Shown here: positions 31,085 to 43,312 of the stretch, in pieces
Numbering within the stretch: position 1 is the first letter of the stretch
Layout: every line of letters starts with the position of its first letter
Origin: Desmodesmus armatus
Taxonomy: Eukaryota > Chlorophyta > Chlorophyceae > Sphaeropleales > Scenedesmaceae
DNA: 64,000 nucleotides
Assembly (NCBI GenBank): GCA_007449985.2
Contig: VIIQ02000142.1
Span: forward strand, 124,001-188,000
Direction of reading: 5' to 3'
Made by a program: the position numbers and the translations under genes
The notes under the pieces: generated by a model
Database searches by the model: none
Told to the model about the DNA's origin: nothing
Seen by the model: the letters and a program-made list of their open reading frames with translations, nothing else

Positions 31085-33122
31085 GTTGTGTGGTGTGACT
31101 GGTTGGTGCCATCAAAGGGTTCAGGTGGGTGCTGCAGTAGCGAGGCACCAGCTGTGCCACCTTGTTGCGCATGCTGTGTGCTACGTCATGTTGTCGTGGA
31201 CTTGGTATCGCCTAGTACTAGTAGTACATCTGTGATCACATTCCGAATGGGGCCCTGAAAGAACGCTGTATGAGCCTTGGTCACACAGGCAGTGACAGGC
31301 TGTCACACTGCGGCATTGTGACATGTTGTGTGTGCAAATACTGGGACACAGCCCATGGCGCCAGGGCGCTCAAGGGGCAGCGCACACAAAAACTGCCATG
31401 TGACTGTATTAGTGGAACACACTGCTGCGGTGCTTGCGGTGTTGCCAGCTTTCAAAGGTCGGACCTTCGTGCATTGAAAGGATATATGTGGCAGTTGGCA
31501 GTGTGCTGCCCTGTTGCATCTGCAGTGTAGTGCTCCTTCCTTTCTGCGCATTTGGCAGCGCCGGAAGGTTGTTGGGGAAGTGGTTGAGGGGACCACCAAG
31601 CCCTCCGAGGGAGGCTCCGGTAGGGGCTGTCGCATGTCACATACACGTATCTTGACAGCGCTCTTGGGAGAGGATTGTACGGTGTGCGCAAGGAACACAG
31701 CGCGCCCCATTCATGTCCTGATAGTTACATGTTTGCAACAGGTGCAGGTGCGTCATGCTTGTTGATGGTGATGCCGCAACTTGAGCCGCTCAATGGCCAT
31801 GTTGAGCGATCGTGAACAGTCCGGGACTGAATCCATTGCACATATGCTGTGTCACAGGTACAACCGCCCAGGTCATTTTTGGCTGAGAGTGCAACCAGTG
31901 ACACATGTGTGTTACAAGTCTTGGGGCGCATGGTGCCTCAGCTACAGTGGGACTGTGGTGGCAAGAACAGTCGCAGCAGCTTGTACCCGTTACTGGGAGG
32001 GTGTGGGGTGTGGGAGGTACAAGAGGATGCTTTCCGCGCTACCCGCTGGGCAGCACTTTTGCAGCTTTGCTAGAACAGAGCACATGTGCCGTCCACTGAG
32101 TGGCGCACCGTGTGTATGGTGTGTGTCATGGTCTCCACATGCACGCTTCATCGACAGTTGCTGCTGCTGCTGCTGCCGCCGATAAAGGGGGCAACAAAAA
32201 ACTGTTGGTGGGTTTGAATTGGCTGACAGCACCATGTGTTGTTCACATTGACGCTGGGTTCGCTATGTTGCCCACGACGTTGTTAGGTCAATGCTGCTGC
32301 TGGTGCCATGTCACAGCAGCAGCACGCACGCGCAGCGGTAGGGCCTTGTTGCTGCAGGCAGCCACTGCAGCTGACTGTGTTGAGATGGCTAGTGATGTCG
32401 TCATTGCCGCAAGAGTTGAGATTCAGATATTCATGAAAGGGATTCACTGGTGATGAAAAATTCCAATGAACCAGTACCAGCGAATACCACGGTACTGCCA
32501 GGCAACAGCAACAGAAAACCACTGGAAGTTTCACCAGCCTGTCGACGCCTTCACGCACTGCACCATCATCCAAACAGAGCTGCCATCATCATCAGCAGCA
32601 CAGCAATGAACCCCACAGCTCCTTCAGCGCGAAGCTGAACAAACAAACACAAGAAAGCTGGCCAAACCCAGCTCACAGGCATCCCACCACACCCTCACAA
32701 TTCCATCCATTAGCCTCCCTGACCCCACCCTGCTCTGCCCTGTCAGCCCCAACGCCACCAACCAACAGCAACATACAGCTACTGCTGCACGTGTTGCCAG
32801 CCTCTGCACCTTAGAAGAACCTGCAGCAGCAGCAGCAGCAGCAGCAGTGGGCACGCATCAGTGCAGTGTTGAAAGGCGCATGTTGTCAGCTGACAGCTGC
32901 TAACACAGCTTTTCCTGAAGTCCTGAAGCCTTCAGGCCCTACACCCCAGGTCAACCCACACACAAGCAGGACTATTGGCGTTGCGACGGGAGTTTCAGCA
33001 CCAAACGATATAGCCACCGGTAGGAACGACCACAACACCAGCACTGTGCTTGCCTGCACACCAAGCACCCTGGACACGCACACACCCCAAAACGCCACAC
33101 TGCTGTACCCCGGGCATGCTGC
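31085..33122. other. Intergenic interval without a recognisable gene
   Basis: Between the decayed duplicate and the eIF3i 3' end I see only short open frames with no domain, GCA/CTG-rich patches near 32160, 32320 and 32820, and no RNA gene. Confidence 0.4.
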
Positions 33123-33158
33123 TCACCTTGTGGTGAAGTAGTCCATGTCTGGGGTGGC

Positions 33159-33213
<55 letters not shown>

Positions 33214-36200
33214 CAGACCACGCAGCACGGCAGCAGCAGATTGTCAGAGTATGCGGAAGTGGTCGTGCAAGGCGACATGCGGCAGCATATGCTGGTCCAC
33301 ACCCAGCTCATGCATAGTCATATGCTGACGCACTCTCACCAAACCCTACAGCCACACCTGGCACCCCCCCCCCACACACATATGCGCAACCCCTCCACAC
33401 ACGATAATCACTTCCAAACTCCCTGCTGGGCACCGCCCTTACCTGCCCCGCCCAATTCACAGGAGCACAACAACACAGAAACTCACCGAAGTGGTGTATG
33501 CGGACGTATCCGTCCTCCCCTCCTGTTGTGAAGCTGCGCCCATCTGGTGAGAAGGCGACAGTGTTGATGGGCCCAAAGTGGCCGCGCACGTTGCCAAACT
33601 CCTCAGCATAGATTTTGTGGTAGAAGCGCGCCTCAAAGCCACCAGCCTTGGCAGCAGTTGTGGTCACCTGCACGCGTTAAACGCATGAGTTGAGTCGTGT
33701 GTTTGAACACATGCGTTGCATCGAGCATGTACATACAGTATCATGGTGACAGGGCCATTCTCAGAATTGGCGTTCCGACACGCATGCACATAGTGGTAAA
33801 CGTTTTTATCATGGTGTCACCTGCGGCACGAGTAGCCGCAGCAAAGGAGCAGAGCAGGGCAGGCACGGAGGGGTGCTGAGTTTGCCTTGGGGGCTGCTGG
33901 CCACCCCATCAGCTACCAGCGGGCCTCAAATCCACCAGCCTTGGCAGCAGTGGTTGTCACCTGTTGGTGTGTGTGAGAGACACGTGTAGCAGCAGCACAG
34001 TAAGCATGCGAGGGGTAGTGCATGTTGAACTAAGCCTGCTGACCACACAGTGGTAACCACCTACAGGAGTGTGGCCGCAGCAAAAGAGCAGAGCAGAGCA
34101 GGGCAAGGAGGGGTGCTGAGTTTGCCTTGGGGGCTGCTGGCCACCCCACTTGCTGCCGAGTGGTGGGAGTCTGTCTGATAGGCAGGCCACACAGGAAACC
34201 CTTGGTGTGCGAGAGCATCACACAAGACCAACACGCCACGACTGTCCAGCGAACGATGGGATGTCCGGCCAGCAGGCGCTGTGCGGCACACAGAACGCAG
34301 ACCAGTCCACCATGGCACTGCTTCACATAGCTAAACCCTAAACCCTAAACTACCCCCCCCCCCCCCCCCCGGCAAGGCCCCCCCCCCACCTGCGCAGCGT
34401 CCTGTCCACCTCCCAGCAGGATGGCATTGCTCACAGATCTCCCCCCCCCCTCCAGCGGCAAGGCCACACACCTGCGCAGCCCCAGACACACCCACAGAAA
34501 TACCCCCCCCCCCCCCCGACACACACACCTGCGCCGCGTCCTGTCCACCTCCCAGCAGGATGTGGTCAAAGATTGGACTGACAGCTGCTGACTGCACGTA
34601 ACGACCTGTCTTGTACGTCTTCATGCTCTGAAGGCACAGCACACAGCATGTGGTTGGGTTTAGGGTTAAGAAGGCACAGCACACAGCAGGTCACACAGCA
34701 CGAGCGCAGCATGTTAAGAAAGCACAGCACACAGCACGTCACACAGCACGAGCGCAGCATGACGAACAGCACAGCATGAGACGCGGAACGGCAGCTTGAG
34801 AGACAGCATAGCACAGCATGAACAGCATAGAAGGGTGCAACCCAACCACGCTGGTCAAAAGAGGGTGCAGGCAACACCCCCCCCCCCACACACACACCCA
34901 TGCAGTGAGGGTATGTCCACCAGCTGTGCCGTGCGTCCAGGCTGGCTGTGATGCCCCCCCCCCCATCACCGCGCGCGCGCAACCTTAACCCTTTGAGCCC
35001 CCCCCCCCTCAGCCGCCCCCACATATCCCAGCTGCCGTTGCCCCCATCTGCAGTGTGGGTATGTCCAGCAGCTATGCTGTGCGGTCCGGGCTGGCCGTAA
35101 TGCCCCCCCCCCCCCCGCGCACCTCAAGCATGTGAGCCCCCCACCCACCCACCCACACCCACACAGCCCCCCCCCCCCCCCCCCCCGGGCCATCCTTTCA
35201 TTCAACCCCAAACGATCACACCTGCAGTGATGGTATGTCGACCAGCTGTGCCGTGCGGTCCAGGCTGGCTGTGATGAGACCCCCCCCCTTCCCCTCCGCA
35301 CCTCAGGCATATGACCCCCCCCCAAAAAGCCCAGCTGTTCTTCAATGCCAACCCAACCCCACCTGCAGTGATGGTATGTCCACCAGCTGTGCTGTGCGGT
35401 CCAGGCTGGCTGTGATAACGTAGCTGCCGTCAGGGCTGAGCTGCATGTCCTGGATGGCATCCTCGTGGATCTGGGCCTCAGCGACTAGCTTGCCGGTCTC
35501 AGCATCCCACTTGCGCACCTGCAATGACGCGCACGGGGGGGTGGGGGGTGGGTGGGTGGGGGGGGGGGGGCATGATTGGGGTGTTGACGGCACCATTTGC
35601 AGGTCTCACTAGGGGGGGGGGGAGGCAGGCAGCAGCCCACTTGCACAGCAAGAGATACCAACAGGACGTGTTGTGGGTGGTGGTGGTGGTGGTGGTGGTG
35701 GGGGGGGGGCAGAGAAGCGGGGCTGAGCTGCATGTCCTGAATGGCATCCTCGTGGATCTGAGCCTCAGCCACTAGCTTGCCTGTCTCAGCATCCCACTTG
35801 CGCACCTGCAATGACGCGCACGGGGGGGTGGGGGGTGGGTGGGGGGGGGGCATGATTGGGGTGTTGACGGCACCATTTGCAGGTCTCACTAGGGGGGGGG
35901 GGAGGCAGGCAGCAGCCCACTTGCACAGCAAGAGATACCAACAGGACGTGTTGTGGGTGGTGGTGGTGGTGGTGGGGGGGGGGGGGGGCAGAGAAGCGGG
36001 GCTGAGCTGCATGTCCTGAATGGCATCCTCGTGGATCTGAGCCTCAGCCACTAGCTTGCCTGTCTCAGCATCCCACTTGCGCACCTGCGTTTAAAGAGGG
36101 GGGGGGGGGTGATTGGGGTGTTGAAGGCACATTTGCAGGTCTCACGAGACAGGGGGGGGGATGCAGCAGCCCACTTGCACAACAAGGAAAACCAGCAGGA

Positions 36201-38610
36201 CGTGTTGTGTGGGGGGGGGGGGGGGGGAGCACAGGAGCGGGGCTGAGCTGCATGTCTTGATAGAATCCTCGTGGATCTGAGCCTCAGCTACAAGCTTGCC
36301 TGTCTCAGCATCCCACTTGCGACTGCGTTTTAGGGGGCGGGGGGGGGGGTGTTGAAGGCACATTGGCAGGGCTCAGGGTTTAGGGTTGCGGGGGGGGGGG
36401 GGGGGTGGTCTGGTATCAAACGGTTGTAACTGGGGTGGGAAAAGGCAAGATGCCAGCACTCCAAGCAATAACCCCATACCACAGGTCCTTCAGACCCCCC
36501 CCCCCGGCGCGCACGCACGCGCCCACTTGCAATTCATGTGTCGACACACCCACCCTGCCCCATCCCGGCCCACCCAACCGATCCCAGCCCAGCTCCACTC
36601 AAGAAAGCCCAAGAGCACTCGAGAAAGCCCAAGAGAGAGTGGGCTGCCACAACAGCCTGGCATGCATGGTGCGGCTGCCGGGGCGCCGCTGGCTGGTGTT
36701 CGACAGCCATACCTCCCCCCAGGCAAGCCGCTAACTCAATGCAAGGCCATTGCATGCACACTCGTTTGTACATCAACCCATGTAGGTGTATGTGCTAGTA
36801 TGTGCCATTTCAGGGTCTAGCTCATGTTCATGTACGGGGTCACAGTCAGCGCAGTGATGCATGCAGCTGCTGTCAGCGCACCAAGAAGACCGAGCTGGCA
36901 CACAGTCACTGCCCCTCCCCACACCGCGCCAGTTGATAGCCGCCCTGCAAAGGGCCCCCAGCCTAGTGCTGCATTGCTACAGCCATCGCCAAGCTCTCTT
37001 CTGCCCCTCTCCTCTTCCCAACACATCTGAACTGCTAAGCTTGGAAGCTGCAGTAGTGGCAGCTGGCCACCACCCAGTCTGCAGCCTGCACCCCTCCCTA
37101 CTCCCGCCCCAATGTCTTTTTGCCTGCCATCGCAATCTGCAAGATCTCTCAGCAGCTAATGCTGAACCAAAGCTGAAATCACGACAATGGACCCCAGGCC
37201 CCCACCCCCACTTCCTCCCATCCCTCTTACTCGTGCTCAACGCCCGCCTAACCGCATGTTGCTCCCCTTGATGCCTCTCGAGCTGCCATGATGCACCCTT
37301 CCCTCCTGCATATCCCTGCGCCCCTGACACCCTCATAAGGGGCCCCTGTCACCATACAGCAATGCATGAATCAAATCCCCCCCCCCATTACCACTCCCCT
37401 CCCCCCCCCCCCCTCCGCTGGGCTGTCCCATCTGACTGCTGGGCAGGCTAATGAGCGCATTGCTGGCTCACTCAACCACAAGCCCCACAACTGCTGCTGC
37501 ATGTGGGGAGGGGCGCGAGTGTGGCAGCACATCAGGCCCAAATTTGAGCAACAGCTTCACCTGCTCCGCCACTTTAATGCGGTGGACAATCTGAAACTGT
37601 GCTGCAACTTGGGTTGGCTGCTTTGTGCAGGCTCAAACGATCGTGGGCCCCCCCATGCTCTGAGCTGAGTAGTAAGTGACCACGGGTGTGGCAACCTCAA
37701 TCAGCACTTGCCTACATTGCAGCGACTGCTTGACCTACTGCGAGTGCTAGATGAACGCACAGAAACTCAAGCGGTGCTGCAACTTGGGCAGGTGAATCTC
37801 AACAGCAGCACACCATCATCTTCTTCTCCTGCTGCATCCCCCTTCCTGTGTCCCCCCTTTCGCTTTCTGCTTGGCCCGTGCCCAACGTGTTTCCCCTGCT
37901 GGCCCTCAACCTGCTGTGATGCACCCTCCCCTTGCATCCCCCCTGCCACCCATGACACCCTCATAACACCCCCCCTCTCCACATGCCCACCACTGGACCC
38001 CCCCCCCACCTCCCTCCCACCCCGCGCCTCCCCGCATGCCCCCCCCCTCCTCCCACATCACCTCATGTGCCCTAAAAACCCTCACCCCCGCCCCACTCAC
38101 CCATCCACCATCGTGGCTGGACAGCAGGGTGTTGTTGCAGTCGATCCAGTACACGCGCGTGACACGCCCCTTGGGGCACTCTATGCTGAACTTGGGGCTG
38201 CTGCCGCTGGTTGATGGGTCCTTCATGTCCACGTCCACGAGGTGGATCTGCGGCGGGCTACCCATGAAGCTGTCTGTCGTGAACGCCAGCAGCTGCTCGC
38301 CCACTGATAGAGCACAGGACCTGCAAGGCTCCCCCATCTTCAGCTGGTACAGCTCCTGCCCTGTTGGCAGGTCCCAGATGCGCACTGTCTGGTCTGCTGA
38401 TGATGTGATGAGCCGAGTTGAGTCGATATCGAACTCGCAGGACCACACGGCGCCGTTATGGCCCTCGTAGGTGCCGATCCTGTGCCCATCCTCTGCAAAC
38501 CAAAGGCAGGGCTGCAGATCCTTTGCGCATGAGACGAGCAGATCACCCTCGCGGTTGTATTTCACTTGTGTGAGAGGACGCTCATGACCCTTGAGTAGAT
38601 ACGGCCTCAT
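33123..38610 (-). CDS. EIF3I: Eukaryotic translation initiation factor 3 subunit I (WD40 protein)
   Basis: Exons 38610-38101, 35518-35363, 34627-34529, 33667-33487 and 33148-33123 join in phase to give about 323 residues, close to the usual ~325. The start ATG opens [19 protein letters not shown], the family's diagnostic N-terminus. WD40 blades follow: [37 protein letters not shown], then [30 protein letters not shown], the family signature [10 protein letters not shown], and [16 protein letters not shown] with [13 protein letters not shown] at the end. Known role: a scaffold blade of eIF3 on the 40S subunit in the cytoplasm. The 2.6 kb first intron and the later introns are packed with truncated copies of neighbouring exon edges, listed separately. 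The last exon codes only eight residues (DMDYFTTR with split Asp codon) and is preceded by a CTG tract on the coding strand. Confidence 0.95.
33164..33211 (-). repeat. (CTG)16 on the coding strand before the last eIF3i exon
   Basis: Sixteen CAG units on the plus strand, read as CTG on the coding strand, end 13 bases before the AG of the 3' splice site at 33149-33150. Confidence 0.95.
33917..33959 (-). repeat. Echo of the start of eIF3i exon 4
   Basis: Repeats the 3' splice site and the [20 protein letters not shown] start of exon 33667-33487 in the upstream intron. The neighbouring 33840-33900 and 34080-34145 segments are themselves duplicates (GCAGAGCAGGGCA block). Confidence 0.85.
34331..34350. 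repeat. Short telomere-like motif in an eIF3i intron
   Basis: Two to three units of CTAAACC, next to a long C-run. Single TTTAGGG-like motifs also occur near 34656, 36379, 51450 and 53588. Confidence 0.8.
34391..34425 (-). repeat. Echo of the end of eIF3i exon 3
   Basis: Repeats the [16 protein letters not shown] end and GTGGG donor of exon 34627-34529. A shorter relic of the same junction lies near 34470-34485. Confidence 0.8.
34902..35278 (-). repeat. Three echoes of the end of eIF3i exon 2
   Basis: Near 35222-35278, 35047-35103 and 34902-34957 the 3' half of exon 2 ([16 protein letters not shown] region) recurs in the downstream intron with small substitutions and deletions. Each is followed on the coding strand by donor-like or intron sequence. 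A C-run (plus strand) replaces the exon's first half. Confidence 0.9.
35736..36330 (-). repeat. Three echoes of the start of eIF3i exon 2
   Basis: Near 35736-35805, 36012-36084 and 36248-36325 the 5' half of exon 2 ([10 protein letters not shown] to QDMQLSP) is repeated in the upstream intron, in the first two cases with the same 3' splice site. The unit, about 280-300 bp, includes poly-G/C intron sequence and a GGTGGTGGT stretch on the plus strand. All lack the exon's second half; the third has lost bases at the splice junction. Confidence 0.9.
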
Positions 38611-38803
38611 GGTGTCTGCTGCTGCTGCTCGAGGATGATTGCTTATGTAAAGGGAACAACGGCGGCTGGGCTTGCAGCAACACGGACCAGCACAAGCAGC
38701 AAGAGCAAGCAACAACTAACGGACTGGAGGTCCAGGACATGCAGTCAGGAGGTCCCAGCACATCATCACATGTGTGACTTAACCGACACCTTGGAACAGT
38801 GGT

Positions 38804-39086
38804 TATGCTTGCTAACCAACTCAATGATCTTGCATCACGTGTTTCAAGTTGTGCTGAGGCCCTTACTTCACCTAGAGGCAGCAGTGTGCAGTCAGGGAAG
38901 GGAGACCAGCCAAATCTGTGCGTTGCATCATCTCTTGGCCTCTGTTTGGCTTCCATCAATCTGCCACTGAATAACTCACACAGGAGCACTAGCAGCATTC
39001 TGGTGGCAGCTGCAGCAGCAGCAGCACCACCACCTTTGCAGTTGCAGCCCAGTCCCAGACTATCTGCACAGTGCTGGCAGCAGTAG
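38804..39086 (+). CDS. Hypothetical ORF, 94 residues
   Basis: The first in-frame ATG gives MLANQLNDLASRVSSCAEAL, an amphipathic helix-like start, followed by Ser-rich and Ala/Pro/Leu-rich sequence to a stop at 39084-39086. It lies about 190 bp from the divergent eIF3i start, so a shared promoter is possible. It could be a 5' exon of a gene including RRP46, but it does not contain the DGRxxNQLR start expected for that protein. No family recognised. Confidence 0.3.
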
Positions 39087-39217
39087 CGGCAGCGGGGTGC
39101 TTGCTGCAGGGAGCTGTCAGAAAGCTTTCCACAGCAATAAGGTGGTTGTAGAAGTCAGTTCAACCAGACTTACCCACCCCGCCACCCCGAGACAAGCAGA
39201 AGCTGAAGCACCAGCCC

Positions 39218-39261
<44 letters not shown>

Positions 39262-39629
39262 TGTCTATGCTTGATGCTGGTGGCATCAGGCACAAGGGGC
39301 GCCTCCCCAGCCAGATGAGGTGAGGGCTGTCGGGTCAGGGACACAGCCAGCAGCAGCTGCAGCAGCAGAAGCAAGGCACTGCATGACTGAGCCCCCTGGA
39401 TGTACAAAGGACCCCCCACCCCCCTTTGCCAAGGCTCATACCTGAAGAGCATCAGAGAGCAAGGCAGGGCCAGCAGCAGCAACACACTGTGGTCAGTGTC
39501 ACACGGAGCGGTCGCCTAGCATACTGACGCACCACCTACACGCCGGGCCCCACATCCTGACATCCTTTATAATTCCCCACCGTCACTCCTCACTGCTCTT
39601 ACCCATGCCGCCCTCACCCTTCCGCCGCT

Positions 39630-39815
39630 CCACGGTGCAGGCTGTAAGTGTCTGAGCGTGCGGTGTTGCAGCGTGCTGATGGCTCAGCCAAACTCCCCCC
39701 CCTTCACCCACACTCCTCATCCCACCCTCCCCCCTTCGCCCCCCATGCCTGCTCTGCAGGCCGTTGGTGTCTGAGCGTGCGGTGTTGGAGCGGGCTGATG
39801 GCGCAGAGCCCCGTG
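39630..39815 (+). repeat. Two echoes of the first located RRP46 exon
   Basis: Near 39646-39695 and 39769-39815 the 3' splice site and the VSERAVLERADG-coding start of exon 39889 recur upstream with small differences. They pass into intron-like C-rich sequence after DGSAK or DGA. Confidence 0.85.
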
Positions 39816-39888
39816 GTGACCTGTGAAACTGGATCTGGAACCTGACTTCTGATTTTGTATGTATGTATGCATGCCTCGTCCTCTGCAG

Positions 39889-42419
39889 GCCCCTGGTGTC
39901 TGAGCGTGCAGTGCTAGAGCGTGCTGATGGCTCGGCCAAGTGGGTGCAGGAGGGCACCGCAGTGCTGGCAGCAGTGCACGGGCCCACACAGGCGGGGCAG
40001 AGGAAGGAGGACGCGGAACGGGCAGTCATCCAAGTGTTGTTCAAACCAAGAAACGGCGTGCCAGGTGTGGCTATGCTTCAGTTGGAAACCTCACCCCGTG
40101 CCCCCCTTGCCCTCTTACCCTCCCCAAAACAGCCGTGATACACTGGCACCTATCATAAATTAAACATGTGGTGCATCCCTGCATCCAGGAAGCCAGCACT
40201 GTGCCAACCCCCCTCCCCCAACACACACACATCGTCATCCCCCCACCCTGACTGTCGCGCTGGTTCGGGCTGGTCGCTTCTCATGTGTCAACCCATGCAT
40301 GCAATGGACTGAATAAGTCACATCGAGTATATGTTTGCATCTCTGTCTGCGGTGGGGCTCATGTGTCAACTCATGTGTCAACACATGCACACAGCTGACT
40401 GATTACATGTGTGCATCTCTGTCTGTTACATGTCTGCTGTGCCCCCTAGGCAGTCAGGATCATGAGTACGAGGTGATGCTTCAGTCACTGCTGGAGAAGG
40501 TCATTCTCACTACACACCACCCACGCACTGCAATACTGGTGGTCGTGCAGGTGGGCTGGGTTGGGTTTAGTCTCCCCCCCCCCTTCCCCAGCTGGAGCGG
40601 GTTGGTTAGGGGTAAGGACCTAGAGCTGAGGACGTAGTTATTGAGGGCGGAAACAGACTTAGACCTGTACAGACATAAGCTGGGTACAGACTGCAACATG
40701 GCGACCTCACCCGCCTTCCCGCCGGCGGCGAGGGATGCGTAAGGGGGGGGGGGGGGTCGCATCCCAAGTTCAACGCTTTTGTGTGTCCGAGTTTGATTTG
40801 TCGGTTTTCAAACTGCTGCACAAAGTACTAGCCTAGTAGCCTGAGTCCAACCTGGGTGCAGCCAATTGATTGAACAGAGCATTGACTCCGGGATGCGGGC
40901 GGGTGCGCCTGACACTTCACAGCCTCCACACTGCTGGTGCAACTTCCGAAGTTGCAGAGTCTGCATGCCAGCACTACTCATCTTAGCTGATTTGTGCCCC
41001 CCCCCCCCCCCCGCTTGCTGATATGTACACTCTGGCGAGGCTCACGTCCCTCTGTCTGTCTGTCATCCTTTAGTGAACTTCACAGTGTGACCCCACCCCA
41101 CCCCCTCTCTCTTACTTCCAGGTGCTCCAAGCTGATGGTTCAGTGTTGGCAGTGGCCCTGAATGCTGGTTTGTGTTTGACCCCCCCCCCCCCCACCACCA
41201 CCCACCCCCCGCTTGCTGACGTCTACACTGTGCCCCCCCCCCCCCCCCCGCGCCCCTCTCCACAGGTGCTCCAGGCTGATGGTTCAGTGCTGGCAGTGGC
41301 CCTGAATGCCATTGCAGCAGCTCTGGCGGACGCAGGCATACCAATGAGGAGCATGTTTGGTGAGTGCGCCCGGGGGGGGGGGGGGGGGGGGGGCATAGTG
41401 TCGTTTCATCGTTTGGGGGTGGGGTCAGTGGGGACACAGAAGGGGAAGGTCATCACAATTGGTTTCTAGTAAATGCTAGGATGCTTCGGGGCGTCATAAG
41501 CTCAGGCACTAGCTTTCAACAAGCATATGACACGGGTAAGCTGTGCTTGTCACTGCCAGGTGCTGGACAAGTGACGGTTGGGATGTTTTTTGCTGTGGTG
41601 ATGTCATTTCAGTCCGGCAGTGTGCTTGTGTGTCACATACTGCTGTAGAGCAAGCACGGTTCATTCTGGTCAACACTGTGCTGTTCTTGCTGCTGCTTCG
41701 GCTGCTGTTGTTGCTGCTGTCTGCTGTGCTAACAGCTGGTGTGTGCTGTGCATTTGATGCTCAAGGCACGCTGGTCATTGACCCCGATGAAGCGGAGGAA
41801 AAGGTGAGCACGCGGGTGCGGGTGCAAGAGAGAGGGGTGGGGGGGGGGGGGGGGGGGCAAGGGGCCGGTGGGGGGGGGGTGCACGGGAAAAGTGGTCGGA
41901 GGTGGGGGAGCGGTGGGGGGGGGATGGGGTGTGCTGTTGTGCTGTTTGTTGGTGATTATGGGGGGCCCTCCTGGGGGAGTGGGGGATGTGTGAGGGGGTG
42001 AGGTGGGTAGGGAGTCATGGTGTGAGGGCTTTGAAAGGCTACATATGATGTGTCCCCCCCCCCCCACCCACCCACCACAGACACCCTTGCACAACATCAA
42101 CCAACACCGCTACCTTGCTGCTGCTCTGCAGGTTGCAGCAGCAGTTGTGACAGCAGCCTACCCAGCCACAACCAAACTCAAGCCAGCAGCCAAGGACAGC
42201 AGCAGCAGCAGCAGCAGCAGCAGTGATCGGGAGCTCTTAGTCCCCAATGAGTCGCTGCTTGTGATTGCCAGGGGCCCTCTACAGGTTGAGAAGCTAGCAC
42301 AAGCGTTGGATGTTGCACACCAAGGGTGTGAGGGTGTGTCACGGTTTGTGCACCTGGCCCTCACGAATGCTTTCAGGGACACACTGGTGAAGAGTGGGGA
42401 CCCTGCGGTGGCTGTGTGA
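39889..42419 (+). CDS. RRP46: Exosome core subunit RRP46 (RNase PH-like), first exon not found
   Basis: Exons 39889-40064, 40450-40550, 41266-41359, 41736-41803 and 42132-42419 join in phase. They read RPLVSERAVLERADGSAKW, VLAAVHGPTQAGQRKEDAER, YEVMLQSLLEKVIL, VLQADGSVLAVALNAIAAAL, AGIPMRSMF, AFDAQGTLVIDPDEAEEK and a C-terminal domain ending at TGA 42417-42419. This is the RRP46 order of the RNase PH fold: GSA.W.QG...VLAAV.GP, then IQV...DGS...A.NA...AL.DAGIPM, then L.LDP...EE. Known role: ring subunit of the RNA exosome in nucleus and cytoplasm, catalytically inactive in most eukaryotes. The C-terminal exon carries a Ser run from an AGC tract, then unusual extra sequence (LVIARGPLQVEKLAQALD). 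The phase at 39889 needs an upstream exon ending with two bases of an Arg codon, which I could not place. Confidence 0.9.
41122..41170 (+). repeat. Echo of the RRP46 VLQADGSV exon start
   Basis: Repeats the 3' splice site and first 48 or so bases of exon 41266-41359, then changes to GGTTTGTG and a C-run. It is upstream of the full exon. Confidence 0.9.
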
Positions 42420-43105
42420 GCGCCTGAAGGGTGTAAGACACTTGCCAAGGATAGTGGTTAGCCCCCCCCCCCCCCCCCACACACACACAGGAGTGGTGGT
42501 GGTGGTGGGGGGGGGGCTCTGTGCTTTGGCAGCTCTGCTCAGCCAGTGGCTGTGTAAGGGGTTTTATGAAGAATCCGGGAGGTGCCACCCGCGGGGCTTG
42601 TGCGTTTTACCTGCCACCTCTGCTGTCTTGCTGGCATTCGCATGCTGGTGCGGTGTGGAACCCTGCACCTTTGTGTGACTGTGTCACTACCAAACTCATG
42701 TGAGTTTGGTCCTGGCGTTGGGCACCCCCTCGACAAGGGGTGTCAGGCGTCCCTCATCGGTGTGAGGCTTAGCCGGGGGGGGGGGGGGCCTCGGGGACTG
42801 CCGAGCAGTCGGGTTCACTCGGCTGTGTGTGTGGCCATCTGGTGGGGTCCCCCCCCTGTGCCTTCCAGATACACAGACTGTGTCACTGGGGGCCTTGTTA
42901 GGCCAGGCAGGGCACTGCACGTCATGGCCCTCGTCGTGTGGCTGATATGTCTGCACAGCACTGAGAAGTGTGGGTGGCAGCAATAGCAGCAGCAGACGTG
43001 GCTGTTGTCTGGCTGGACGCCAGCTATGTTGGATGGTTGGTAAGATTGCACCACGATTGCAAGCAGAGCCACTTTCTGTCAAAGTTATGTTGATGTTGAC
43101 TCATC
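42420..43105. other. RRP46 3' region and older relative of the 43119 retroposon
   Basis: No gene seen. From about 42690 to 42870 the sequence (TTGGGCACC, GGGGTGTCAGGCG, GTCGGGTTC, GTGTGGCCA) is a diverged relative of the retroposon at 43119-43299, without a poly-A tail or clear flanking duplication. Confidence 0.5.
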
Positions 43106-43312
43106 AATATGATCCGCAGGTGTGTGGGTTCAACTCCCATGCTTTTTGGTGCGGGCACTGGGCACCTCCTGGTATAGGGGTGTTAGGCGATTTCATTGGT
43201 GAGGCTTTGCCTCGGGCCCCCGGCAATTGGGTTCGCCTGATTGCGCTGTGTGTGGCCAGCCAGTGGGATTACGCCCCCCCTGGTAAAACCAAAAAAAAAA
43301 ATATGATCCGCA
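43106..43312 (+). mobile_element. SINE-like retroposon with 13 bp target duplication
   Basis: The 13-base sequence AATATGATCCGCA flanks the element exactly (43106-43118 and 43300-43312). The insert ends in an A-run next to the right duplication, as expected for LINE-machinery retroposition. Near its left end GGTTCAACTCC matches an RNA polymerase III B box. No complete tRNA-like head precedes it, so the copy is probably 5'-truncated. A diverged relative lies at about 42690-42870. Confidence 0.75.

Noticed and set aside
35485..36084. 199-codon minus-strand frame containing repeated [10 protein letters not shown] units
   Set aside because: It reads through intron copies and poly-G/C; the repeats are echoes of eIF3i exon 2, not a multi-repeat protein.
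43119..43150. tRNA gene suggested by GGTTCAACTCC
   Set aside because: There is no acceptor stem, D-arm or A box; the flanking target duplication and A-tail show a retroposon.
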